A DNA stretch of 36,367 nucleotides from the NCBI GenBank assembly GCA_023430685.1, contig JAEYZH010000051.1, positions 1-36,367 on the forward strand, read 5' to 3'. The translations under genes were made by a program, and so were the position numbers. Source of the stretch: Pseudomonadota bacterium (GTDB lineage: Bacteria > Pseudomonadota > Gammaproteobacteria > Xanthomonadales > Rhodanobacteraceae). This document shows, piece by piece, positions 29,590 to 36,367 of the stretch. Every line of letters begins with the position of its first letter. Position 1 is the stretch's first letter. The notes beneath the pieces were generated by a model. That model did no database searches. It saw nothing but the letters and a program-made list of their open reading frames with translations, and was not told the origin of the DNA.

Positions 29590-32187
29590 TCACGGATCGA
29601 GCGTCCGCAGGCGCTGGCGCAGCTTCGTGAAGCCTTCCCACGGATCCTTGCGCAGCGTCTTCGCGCGCCGCTGCGCGCGAGCGAGGTCGAAGTCGGCGCC
29701 GCTGCGCGACCGGCCGAGTTCGGTCCAGCTCACCGGCATCGACACGGGCGCGCCCGCGCGCGCGCGCAGCGACCAGCTCGCAACGCTGGTCGCGCCGCGC
29801 GCATTGCGCAGCCAGTCGATGAAGATGCGGCCTTCGCGCTTGGCCTTGCTCGCGGTCGCGAGGTAGTCGAGCGGCCGGTGCTGCGCCATCGCGTCGGCGA
29901 ACGCCTCGCAGAACGCCTTCGCCTCGGCCCAGTCCGGCCCGCGCGCGATCGGCACGACCACGTGCACGCCCTTGCCACCCGAGAGTCGCGCGAAGCTTTC
30001 GAGCCCGACTTCGGCGAGCCGCGCGCGCACGTCGCGCGCGCCCGCAACGACGCGTTTCCAGTCGACGCCGGGGCCGGGATCGAGGTCGAACACGAGCCGA
30101 TCGGGCAGATCGGGCTGGTCGACGCGCGCACCCCAGGGATGGAACTCGAGCACGTTCATCTGTACGAGTTCGAGCACGCCCTGCAGGTCCTCGACGTAGA
30201 GGTAGTTGTCGCTCGCGCCGCCTTTTTCCTTGAGCCGCACCGACGCGACATTCGGTCCGAGCGTGGCCGCGTGGTGCTTCTGGAAGAAGCAGGTGCCGCC
30301 CGCGCCCTCGGGGCAGCGCACGACCGACAGCGGTCGTTCGACGAGTTCGGGCAGCAGCCAGTCGGCGACCGCGCGGTAGTAGTCCGCGACGGCCTGCTTG
30401 CTGTAGGCGGTATCGGGAAACACGATGCGTTCGGGATGCGTGATGCGCACCTCGGCGGATGCGTGGGCGTCGCGCGAACGCGGGGTCTTCTTGCCGGGGG
30501 CAGCCGCGCGCTCGCGCGCGGATTTCGCGGTCGGGGCCTTGCGCGTCGCCATGCCGAGATCCTCCACCGTCTTGTCTTCACGCAGGGTCTTGAAGCTCGC
30601 CTGGCGCAGCAGGCCTTCCTTGGCCCAGCCGCGGAACGCGACCTCGACCACGAGTCGCGGCTCGACCCAGCGCACCGACTTCGGATTGAACGGAACGTGC
30701 GCGGGCAGTTCGAGCACGGGCTCGTCGCGCGCGAGTTTCGCGAGCCGCCGGCCGATGTCCGCGAGGCGCGCGTCGTCGAATCCGCTGCCGACGCGGCCGA
30801 CGTAGCGCAGCGCGCCGTCGTCGACGGTCGCGAGCAGCAGCGCGCCGAACGCGTTGCGCGAACCCTTCGGCGGGCTGTGGCCGACGACGATGAACTCCTC
30901 GCCCTGCGCGTGCTTGATCTTGAGCCAGGTGCGCGAGCGGCCCGGCACGTACGGCGCATCGCAGCTCTTGCTCACGATGCCTTCGAGGCCGTGCCGACCG
31001 GCCGCCTCGAACACGCGCTCGCCATGGCCGACCACGTGCGTGCTGATCGCGAGCGGCCCGCGGCCAGCGACGTCGGCGAGCAGGTCCGCGAGCAGCGTCT
31101 TGCGCTCGACCAGCGCGACGCGCCCGAGGTCGACGCCTTCGAGCGCGGGCAGGTCGAACAGCATGTAGTGCAGGCGCGCGTCGGCGCCGGCCTCGAGCGC
31201 GCGCTGCAACGCGCTGAAATCGCTGTTGCCGTTCGCATCGAGCGCGATGAGTTCGCCGTCAAGCCGCGCGGACGCGACCGGCAGCGCCTCGATCGCGGCT
31301 GCGATCGCCGGGAAGCGCGCGGTCCAGTCGAGGTCGTTGCGCGAACGCAGGCGCACGCGGCGCCCGTCGAGGTCGGCGAGGAGGCGGTAGCCGTCCCATT
31401 TGGTCTCGTGCAGCCAGCCCTCGCCGCGCGGCGGCGCGTCCTCGAGCATGCACAGTTGCGGGCGGAAGCCGGCCGGCAGCGCGCGGTCGCGCGCGCCTTC
31501 GAGCGCGAGCGCACGCGTGCGCCAGCGCGCGGCGACGCGCGCGCGCGCGGGCCGCGCGGTCGACGACTTCGCGGCCTTGGCACTCTTCGCGGTGCGGGCG
31601 GCTTTCGTTGCGGTCGCGCTTTTCGTGGCTTTCGCGGCCTTGCGCGGCGCGGTCTTGCGCATGCCCGGGCCGAGCAGGTCGTCGGCTTCGGCATCGCGCG
31701 CTTCGGCATCACTGCGCTTGAACAGCAGCCATTGCGGCTTGGCGCCGCGCCGGCCCGTGCGGATCAGCGTCCAGCGCCCGCGCAGCTTGTCGCCCGCGAG
31801 TTCGAAGTCGAGGTGCCCCTTGGCCAGCGCGGGCAGGGGATCGGACTCGGGGCGCCAGGTGCCCTGGTCGAACAGGTCGACGTGGCCCGCGCCGTAGTGG
31901 CCTTCGGGAATGTCGCCTTCGAAGCTCGCGTACGAAAGCGGATGGTCCTCCACCTCGACCGCGAGTCGCTTGTCGCCCGGGCGCAGCGACGGACCCTTCG
32001 GCACCGCCCAGCTCTTGAGCGCACCGTCGATCTCGAGCCGGAAGTCGTAGTGGCGTGCACGCGCGTGGTGCAGCTGCACGACGAAGATCGGTGCCTTGCG
32101 CGAGCGGCGCGCGCGCGGCGCGCGGTCGTCGGCAGGCTCGGGCGTCTCGTCGAAGCGGCGCTTGCGGGCGTACTCGCGCAGGCTCAT
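29590..32187 (-). CDS. ligD: LigD, multifunctional ATP-dependent DNA ligase of non-homologous end joining
   Basis: An 865-residue protein with three domains in the order phosphoesterase, ligase, polymerase (as in Pseudomonas). The 3'-phosphoesterase part (about 1-160) shows FVVQLHHARARHYDFRLE, AVPKGPS and GHYGAGHVDLFDQGTW. A Lys/Ala-rich linker follows (185-235). The ligase part has nucleotidyl-transfer lysine K263 (HETKWDGYRL), LDGELIALD, EGIVSKS and KIKH. The primase-polymerase part (about 575-850) has ERIVFPD, LVFDLDPGPG (metal-binding aspartates) and SGGKGVHVVVPI. It repairs double-strand breaks with Ku, whose gene ends six bases upstream in the same operon. All three active sites appear intact. 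Confidence 0.96.
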   Translation of the reverse strand: MSLREYARKRRFDETPEPADDRAPRARRSRKAPIFVVQLHHARARHYDFRLEIDGALKSWAVPKGPSLRPGDKRLAVEVEDHPLSYASFEGDIPEGHYGAGHVDLFDQGTWRPESDPLPALAKGHLDFELAGDKLRGRWTLIRTGRRGAKPQWLLFKRSDAEARDAEADDLLGPGMRKTAPRKAAKATKSATATKAARTAKSAKAAKSSTARPARARVAARWRTRALALEGARDRALPAGFRPQLCMLEDAPPRGEGWLHETKWDGYRLLADLDGRRVRLRSRNDLDWTARFPAIAAAIEALPVASARLDGELIALDANGNSDFSALQRALEAGADARLHYMLFDLPALEGVDLGRVALVERKTLLADLLADVAGRGPLAISTHVVGHGERVFEAAGRHGLEGIVSKSCDAPYVPGRSRTWLKIKHAQGEEFIVVGHSPPKGSRNAFGALLLATVDDGALRYVGRVGSGFDDARLADIGRRLAKLARDEPVLELPAHVPFNPKSVRWVEPRLVVEVAFRGWAKEGLLRQASFKTLREDKTVEDLGMATRKAPTAKSARERAAAPGKKTPRSRDAHASAEVRITHPERIVFPDTAYSKQAVADYYRAVADWLLPELVERPLSVVRCPEGAGGTCFFQKHHAATLGPNVASVRLKEKGGASDNYLYVEDLQGVLELVQMNVLEFHPWGARVDQPDLPDRLVFDLDPGPGVDWKRVVAGARDVRARLAEVGLESFARLSGGKGVHVVVPIARGPDWAEAKAFCEAFADAMAQHRPLDYLATASKAKREGRIFIDWLRNARGATSVASWSLRARAGAPVSMPVSWTELGRSRSGADFDLARAQRRAKTLRKDPWEGFTKLRQRLRTLDP

Positions 32188-32193
32188 CGCGGC

Positions 32194-33123
32194 TTACGCG
32201 GACTTGCGCGCCTTCGACGCGGCTTTCTTCGCCGCCTTCTTCGCGGGCGCTTTCGCCTTGACGACCTTGCGCACCGTCTTCTTCGCGGCCTTCGCGGGGG
32301 CATCCTTCTTCGCGGGCGTGCGCTTCTTCGAGCTGATGCTCTGCTGCAACAACGCCATGAAGTCGACCACGTTCGTCGCCGCGTCCTCGGGCATCTTCGA
32401 GTCGTCCTCGTCCGGCGCCGACACCACGCCCTTCTGCTTGAGGCGCTTCTCGATCACCTTGTGCAGGCGCGCGCGGAACTCGTCGCGGTAGTCGCCGGGC
32501 TTCCATTCGCCCGACATCGACTCGATCAGCGACTGCGCCATCTCGAGTTCCTTCGCGCTGACGCGGTAGTCCGCTGCGGATTTCGAGGGCAGGTTGAAGT
32601 CGCTCGCGTCGACGAGTTCCTGCGGATAGCGCAAGAGGATCATCACCAGCGCGTCACCCTGCGGCATCACCGCGGCGAGGTACTCGCGCGTGCGGATCAC
32701 GACGCGCGCGATGCCGACCTTGCCGGTGCGGACCAAGGTCTCGCGCAGCAGCACGTAGCCCTTCTCGGCCTTCTTGCCCGGCACGAGGATATAGGGCTTC
32801 TCGTAGTAGGACGGGGTGATCGAGCCCGCATCGACGAACGCCTCGATCTCGACCGCCTCGTGGCTTTCCGGGGCGGCCGCCTTGATGTCGGCCTCGTCGA
32901 GCACGACGTAGCTGCCCTTGTCGTACTCGTAGGCCTTGACGATGTCCTTCCACGGGACTTCTTCGCCGGTGTCGCTGTTGACGCGCTCGTAGCGCACCGG
33001 CTTGTTGTTGCGGCTGTCGAGCATGCGGAAGCTGAGGTCGGTGCGACGCTCGCCCGACATCAGCTGGATCGGCACGTTGAGCAGGCCGAACGAGAGGGTT
33101 CCGGTCCAGATCGGTCGCGGCAT
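32194..33123 (-). CDS. ku: Ku DNA end-binding protein
   Basis: A 309-residue protein starting MPRPIWTGTLSFGLLNVP; ATG 33123 has GGAG eight bases upstream, while ATG 33129 is only two bases from it. The Ku core (about 1-255) is recognisable by SFGLLNVPIQL, SFRMLD, GYVLLRETLVRTGKVGIARV and AKELEMAQSLIESM. The C-terminal about 45 residues are a Lys/Ala-rich extension (AKKAAKKAASKARKSA) that in other Ku proteins aids DNA binding and bridging. Ku dimers encircle broken DNA ends and recruit LigD, encoded immediately downstream with a six-base gap. Confidence 0.96.
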   Translation of the reverse strand: MPRPIWTGTLSFGLLNVPIQLMSGERRTDLSFRMLDSRNNKPVRYERVNSDTGEEVPWKDIVKAYEYDKGSYVVLDEADIKAAAPESHEAVEIEAFVDAGSITPSYYEKPYILVPGKKAEKGYVLLRETLVRTGKVGIARVVIRTREYLAAVMPQGDALVMILLRYPQELVDASDFNLPSKSAADYRVSAKELEMAQSLIESMSGEWKPGDYRDEFRARLHKVIEKRLKQKGVVSAPDEDDSKMPEDAATNVVDFMALLQQSISSKKRTPAKKDAPAKAAKKTVRKVVKAKAPAKKAAKKAASKARKSA

Positions 33124-33198
33124 CGCCATCGCTCCGTGCAGGGACGGTCGATGCTAGGTGCGCGTTGCTGAACGGCGGGGGATAGAAAGGCCGCGAAT

Positions 33199-33290
33199 GG
33201 GGAATAGGGAATAGGGAATGGGGAATGGTCGAAGCAGGGCGCGTGTGGCCCCCGCTTTTACCATTCCCCATTCCCCATTCCCGATTCCCC
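33199..33290. repeat. Large inverted repeat made of GGGAAT units, between ku and tRNA-Thr
   Basis: Arms of 31 bases (33199-33229 and 33260-33290) are inverse complements with only two mismatches and enclose a 30-base loop. Each arm consists of repeats of GGGAAT with one-base spacers. It would form a very stable hairpin and could end transcription of the tRNA on the minus strand. Similar GGGAAT/ATTCCC tracts occur at 23270-23385. Confidence 0.8.
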
Positions 33291-33301
33291 CTAAAAGGGT
33301 C

Positions 33302-33374
33302 TGCCGACACCCGGATTCGAACTGGGGACCTACCGCTTACAAGGCGGTTGCTCTACCAACTGAGCTATGCCGGC
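33302..33374 (-). tRNA. tRNA-Thr (anticodon UGT)
   Basis: Read on the minus strand, the 73 bases fold as a complete cloverleaf. Acceptor GCCGGCA pairs with TGTCGGC (one G-T pair), discriminator is A, the D-arm is GCTC/GAGC, the anticodon stem ACCGC/GCGGT encloses CTTGTAA with anticodon TGT, and the T-arm is CCCAG-TTCGAAT-CCGGG with one non-standard closing pair. CCA is not encoded. It reads ACA codons (threonine). Confidence 0.96.
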
Positions 33375-33422
33375 ACGGACGCGCATTCTAGCAAGTGCAG
33401 CACGCGCAGGGCCTGGCGCCGG

Positions 33423-34091
33423 TCAGAAGCACGCAATCGTCTCGACCCTGGCGTCGCGCGGCGCGCCCGCGCGCGCGGCGAGGTCGGCCGGTTCGTCGCC
33501 CGCGAGCGCGAAGTCGAGCCAGTACTGCGGCAGTTCCTCGGTGCGCGTGGCGACCTGCGGCGCGAGGCCGAGCGCCTGGATCTCGGCGCGACGGCGTTCG
33601 GCATTGCCCTGGTCGCGGAACAGGCCGAGCGAGACCGTGTTCTGCTGTTCGCCCGCGGTGACGACGTAGTAGTCACGCACGCCCTTGGCCGAGAGCTCGC
33701 GCGCGACGCCGAGTGCTTCCTCGCGCGAGGCCATCGCGGACAGGTAGACCCAGTAACCGCGCGTCTGCGTCGCGCGCGTCTCGCGCGTGCGGATGCGCTT
33801 GGTCAGCGGCGTCAGCACCGCCATCGCGTTGCGCGTATCGGCCTGGGTCGGGAACGGCCCGAGTCGGCGGCATTGGTCGCGCGCGAGGTCCGCCGCGCTT
33901 TCGGGCGCCGCCGCGAGTTCGGTCGGATCGGGGCGGCTGCCGTCGCGCTCGGACAACAGCACCAGCGGCGCGACGCCGGGATCGGTCGCCGGCGCCGTCG
34001 CGGCCGGCTGCGCACGCGGCGCGAACACGAGCCAGCAGGCGCCGCCGATGTTGAGCGCGAGCAGCAGGATGAACAGGGCGCGGACGAACAT
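33423..34091 (-). CDS. SPOR-domain membrane protein
   Basis: A 222-residue protein. The start at 34091 yields a short cytoplasmic end and a single membrane helix (ALFILLLALNIGGACWLVFA, residues about 5-24). A Pro/Ala-rich linker follows, with a C-terminal SPOR-like domain at about 125-200 (YWVYLSAMASREEALGVARE, DYYVVTAGEQQNTVSLGLF, AERRRAEIQALGLAPQV). SPOR domains bind denuded peptidoglycan and help target proteins to the division site. It lies 31 bases behind coaX and is probably part of the birA-coaX operon, a common arrangement in this group. Confidence 0.88.
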   Translation of the reverse strand: MFVRALFILLLALNIGGACWLVFAPRAQPAATAPATDPGVAPLVLLSERDGSRPDPTELAAAPESAADLARDQCRRLGPFPTQADTRNAMAVLTPLTKRIRTRETRATQTRGYWVYLSAMASREEALGVARELSAKGVRDYYVVTAGEQQNTVSLGLFRDQGNAERRRAEIQALGLAPQVATRTEELPQYWLDFALAGDEPADLAARAGAPRDARVETIACF

Positions 34092-34122
34092 GGGGTCGAG
34101 GCCGGCGGCGTGGCGGACGATT

Positions 34123-34869
34123 CTAGCCGCGCGCGCCGGGCTGCGCCGCCCAGGCCGCGAGGCCCTCGAGCACGAGGTCGTGCACGCGGCGCGCATCGGC
34201 GAGCAACGGCTCGAGCTCGTCCGCGCCGCCGCCGGTCAGGAACAGCGCGGGTCGCGCTTCGAACCGCCGCGTCGCGACCTCGAGGAAGCGCGCGACCGCG
34301 CCGGTGGCCGCATACAGCGCCCCGCTCGCGACCGCATCGGCGGTGTTGTCGGGCAACTCGCGCCAGCGCCCCTCGACGACGTCGACGCGCGCGGTGCGCG
34401 CGCGCAGCGACGCACGCATCAGCTGTGGCGCCGGCAGGATCAGGCCGCCGTGATGGCGGCCCTGGTCATCGAGCAGGTCGAGCGTCATCGCGGTGCCGAC
34501 GCTCGCGAGCACCTGCAGCTGCGCCGCGCGCGCATGCAGCGCCGCGAGCGCGAGGAAGCGGTCGACGCCGAGGCGCGCAGCCTCGGCGTAGGCATTGCGG
34601 ATCCCGAGCGCCGCGGCCGGGCTGCGCACGAACTCCGGCGAGAGGTCGAAACGCTCGCGGGCGAACGCCGCAAGCCGCGCTTCGCGTTCCTCGTCGAGCA
34701 CGCTCGCGACGAGCATGCGCGAGGGCCGCGCGAGCTTGTGCCATTCGCTGCGCAGGCGCGCGTCGACGTCGTGTTCGGCATGCGCGAACACGCCCCCGGG
34801 ACGCAGCCCCGCGCGCGCGAGCGTGGCCCACTTGAGGCGCGTGTTGCCGAGATCGACGAGCAGCATCAT
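34123..34869 (-). CDS. coaX: Type III pantothenate kinase
   Basis: A 248-residue enzyme. The start is ATG 34869 (a second ATG follows at once), overlapping the birA stop. It shows the type III pantothenate kinase pattern: LLVDLGNTRLKWA at the N-terminus (phosphate-binding), GVDRFLALAALHA, SVGTAMTLDLLD, GLILPAPQLM and LFLTGGGADEL near the C-terminus. It phosphorylates pantothenate in the first step of coenzyme A synthesis in the cytosol. The birA-coaX pairing with overlapping codons is widespread in bacteria. Confidence 0.95.
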   Translation of the reverse strand: MMLLVDLGNTRLKWATLARAGLRPGGVFAHAEHDVDARLRSEWHKLARPSRMLVASVLDEEREARLAAFARERFDLSPEFVRSPAAALGIRNAYAEAARLGVDRFLALAALHARAAQLQVLASVGTAMTLDLLDDQGRHHGGLILPAPQLMRASLRARTARVDVVEGRWRELPDNTADAVASGALYAATGAVARFLEVATRRFEARPALFLTGGGADELEPLLADARRVHDLVLEGLAAWAAQPGARG

Positions 34870-35900
34870 GCGCGCGCCCTCACGCTGACTTCGCCACTGT
34901 CGACGCTGCGCTCGCCATCGTCGAACCGCACGCGCAGCGCGCCGCGCGCGTCGACGCCGAGCGCGATGCCGTCGCACGCATCGGGCGTGCCCGGGCGGGT
35001 GACGCGCACTGGCCGCTGCCTGAGGACATCGAGTGCGTCGAACGCGGGCGCGAACGGCGCGAAGCCCTCGCGATCGAAGCGCGCGAGCGCGGTGGCGAGC
35101 CGCGTGAGCACGGCCGCCGCGAGCGCGTTGCGCGAAGGCGCCACGCCTGCCACGCGCGCGACGTCGGTACAGGGTTGGTCGATGCCCGCGAACACCGCGT
35201 CGGGCACGCGCAGGTTGAGGCCGATGCCGATCACCGCGTGACAGGGACCGAGCGCGTCGCCACCGAGCTCGACGAGGATGCCGCCGAGCTTGGCGTCGCC
35301 GGCGACGATGTCGTTCGGCCACTTGAGGCCGATGCCGGCCACGCCCGCATCCGCGAGCGCTTCGCAGGTCGCGACGCCCGCGACGAGGCTGAGTCCCGCG
35401 AGCGAGGCCATGCCGCGCTCGAAACGCTTCAGCAACGACAGCGCGAGCCCGCCACCGAGCGGCGTGTGCCACGCGCGGCCGCGCCGCCCGCGTCCGGATC
35501 GCTGCAGTTCGGCGAGGCACGCCGAGAGATCCGGCGCACCCGCGCCGGCCGCACGCAGCAGTTCACTGCTCGTCGAATCGGTCTCCCAGAGCACGCGCGG
35601 CCGCGGCATCGGCGCGCGCGCGGCCGGCGCCAGCGCGGCATGGATCGCCGCGGCGTCGAGGCGCTCGAACGGCGCGGCGAGGCGGTAGCCTGCGCCGGCC
35701 TGCGCCTCGACCGCGAGACCGAGGCCGCGCAGCCGCACGACCTGCTTCCAGACCGCCGCGCGCGTGAGGCCGAGTTCGCGCGCGAGCAGCTGCCCCGACA
35801 TCGCGGCGCCCCCGGCGAGCGCCGCAAGCACCGCGGGCGCCCCGTCCGGCGCGCTCGCGCAGCCTGCTCGATCGTGTACCGCGGTTCCCGGCTTCGACAC
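34866..35900 (-). CDS. birA: BirA, bifunctional biotin-[acetyl-CoA-carboxylase] ligase and biotin repressor
   Basis: About 344 residues from GTG 35900; the Shine-Dalgarno is weak and the first 20 residues may not be translated. The N-terminal winged helix (about 22-75: LAALAGGAAMSGQLLARELG, TRAAVWKQVVRLRG) would bind the biotin operator. The ligase part has WETDSTSSELL, the biotinyl-AMP binding GRGRRGRAWHTP, KWPNDIVAGDAKLGGIL and VIGIGLNL. It attaches biotin to the carrier domain of acetyl-CoA carboxylase. First gene of the birA-coaX-SPOR operon. Confidence 0.95.
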   Translation of the reverse strand: MSKPGTAVHDRAGCASAPDGAPAVLAALAGGAAMSGQLLARELGLTRAAVWKQVVRLRGLGLAVEAQAGAGYRLAAPFERLDAAAIHAALAPAARAPMPRPRVLWETDSTSSELLRAAGAGAPDLSACLAELQRSGRGRRGRAWHTPLGGGLALSLLKRFERGMASLAGLSLVAGVATCEALADAGVAGIGLKWPNDIVAGDAKLGGILVELGGDALGPCHAVIGIGLNLRVPDAVFAGIDQPCTDVARVAGVAPSRNALAAAVLTRLATALARFDREGFAPFAPAFDALDVLRQRPVRVTRPGTPDACDGIALGVDARGALRVRFDDGERSVDSGEVSVRARA

Positions 35901-36171
35901 CTTCGACTTGCGCCCCCTCGCATCCCGTTGCGAGTGTAGCCGCGATGCGCAGCGGCGACCGCGGGTCCCTGCCGCGGCGCGCGCGGCCGTCCGCGGGTGT
36001 CCGCGACTGTCCGCCGGACACCTTCACGTGCGTCCTTGACGAGGATCCAGCGCGTCCGCGCGGCCGTTCAGCCAGTGGCACGATGCCTGCTTGGAACGCT
36101 CGAGCCGACTGGAGTCGGCCGCTCGATCATGCGAGCATGTCGGCCCTCTCGGCCGTCGCCGGGAACCTTCG
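35901..36171. other. Divergent intergenic region between birA and the final gene
   Basis: This gap should contain promoters for both flanking genes. It holds a phased GTCCG repeat (35989-36018) and an inverted repeat GCCGACT-GG-AGTCGGC at 36104-36119. I see no gene in it. Confidence 0.5.
35989..36018. promoter_or_regulatory. Three phased GTCCG(C) repeats, candidate operator
   Basis: GTCCGCGGGT, GTCCGCGACT and GTCCGCCGGA follow each other at an exact 10-base period, about one helical turn. TGTCCG-C-CGGACA at the end is also an inverted repeat, and GGTGTCC/GGACACC forms an outer one. The placement between divergent genes suggests a regulator-binding site; the regulator is unknown. Confidence 0.45.
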
Positions 36172-36367
36172 ATGAAGACGAACCTGTTGTTGTCCATCGC
36201 CTGCTGCGCGGCGTTCTCGAGCAGCGCCGTGTTCGCGCAGAGCGCACCGCTGCGCGGCGTCGGGCTGCTTGCGCTCGGCGCGAGCGAGGCGCGCGTGAAG
36301 TCGCTCGTCGAAATGACCGACGTCGGCGGCGGATCGGTCGGCGCGCGCGCGATGCGCGGCGCCGACG
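36172..36367 (+). CDS. Secreted protein of unknown function, N-terminal part (cut by window end)
   Basis: 65 residues are visible from ATG 36172. The first 22 form a Sec signal peptide (MKTNLLLSIACCAAFSSSAV, cleavage predicted after VFA), followed by QSAPLRGVGLLALGASEARV and a Gly-rich stretch. Nothing in the visible part identifies a family. The long upstream gap suggests that it has its own promoter. Confidence 0.7.
   Translation, partial: MKTNLLLSIACCAAFSSSAVFAQSAPLRGVGLLALGASEARVKSLVEMTDVGGGSVGARAMRGAD

Noticed and set aside
29878..33171. 1097-codon plus-strand open frame opposite ligD and ku
   Set aside because: It is a shadow: very Arg/His/Ala-rich translation, antisense to two well-recognised genes, expected in GC-rich DNA.
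33302..33374. tRNA-Thr as integration site of the low-GC block
   Set aside because: The block is more than 20 kb away, and no tRNA 3' end copy was seen at its borders.

Overview
The window is GC-rich DNA (a sample line at 27361-27420 is about 68% GC) from a gammaproteobacterium, most likely a member of the Lysobacterales (Xanthomonadales; Lysobacteraceae or Rhodanobacteraceae). This is an inference from several features: a xanthomonadin/aryl-polyene type pigment locus with a XanB2-type chorismatase, dispersed palindromic repeats with a GTAG head like the SMAG/REP elements of Stenotrophomonas, a secreted protein ending in the DGFE tail common in this group, and a Ku-LigD repair operon.

Layout. 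1-5780 holds ordinary chromosomal genes: the end of a short-chain dehydrogenase, a MmcQ/YjbR protein, a cluster of GTAG repeats, a secreted SnoaL-like protein, a LytS/LytTR two-component pair with overlapping genes, a DinB-like protein and two small conserved proteins. About 5972-9454 is a block of clearly lower GC (a sample line at 7141-7200 is about 52% GC). It carries a compact three-gene leftward operon: an sce7726-family protein with a PD-(D/E)XK nuclease-like motif, a Beta/sce7725-family protein, and a zinc-ribbon/HEPN-like/RES-domain protein. Next to its left edge lies a diverged second copy of the 3' end of the neighbouring gene. I regard this operon as a candidate, possibly undescribed, defence or toxin system and as the main discovery target here.

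9455-16675 holds an ArsR repressor/AHSA1 pair, an ECF sigma factor overlapping a transmembrane Ser/Thr kinase with TPR repeats, and a divergent secreted beta-helix protein built from two homologous modules. 16826-24727 is a pigment locus: MMPL exporter, LolA-like protein, LpxL-like acyltransferase, hotdog dehydratase, membrane protein, a flavin halogenase-like enzyme with a WxWxIP motif, an acyl carrier protein and XanB2. The ketosynthases, ketoreductase and aromatic-acid ligase expected for such a pathway are not in the window. After a tandem GTAG repeat array come formaldehyde detoxification (adhC, gfa), tex, the non-homologous end-joining operon ku-ligD, a tRNA-Thr(UGT), a birA-coaX-SPOR operon and the start of a secreted protein cut by the window end.

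A theme across the window is that three distinct families of GTAG-headed palindromic repeats sit directly behind genes, and in three cases (the MmcQ/YjbR gene, gfa, tex) the TAG of the repeat head is itself the gene's stop codon.
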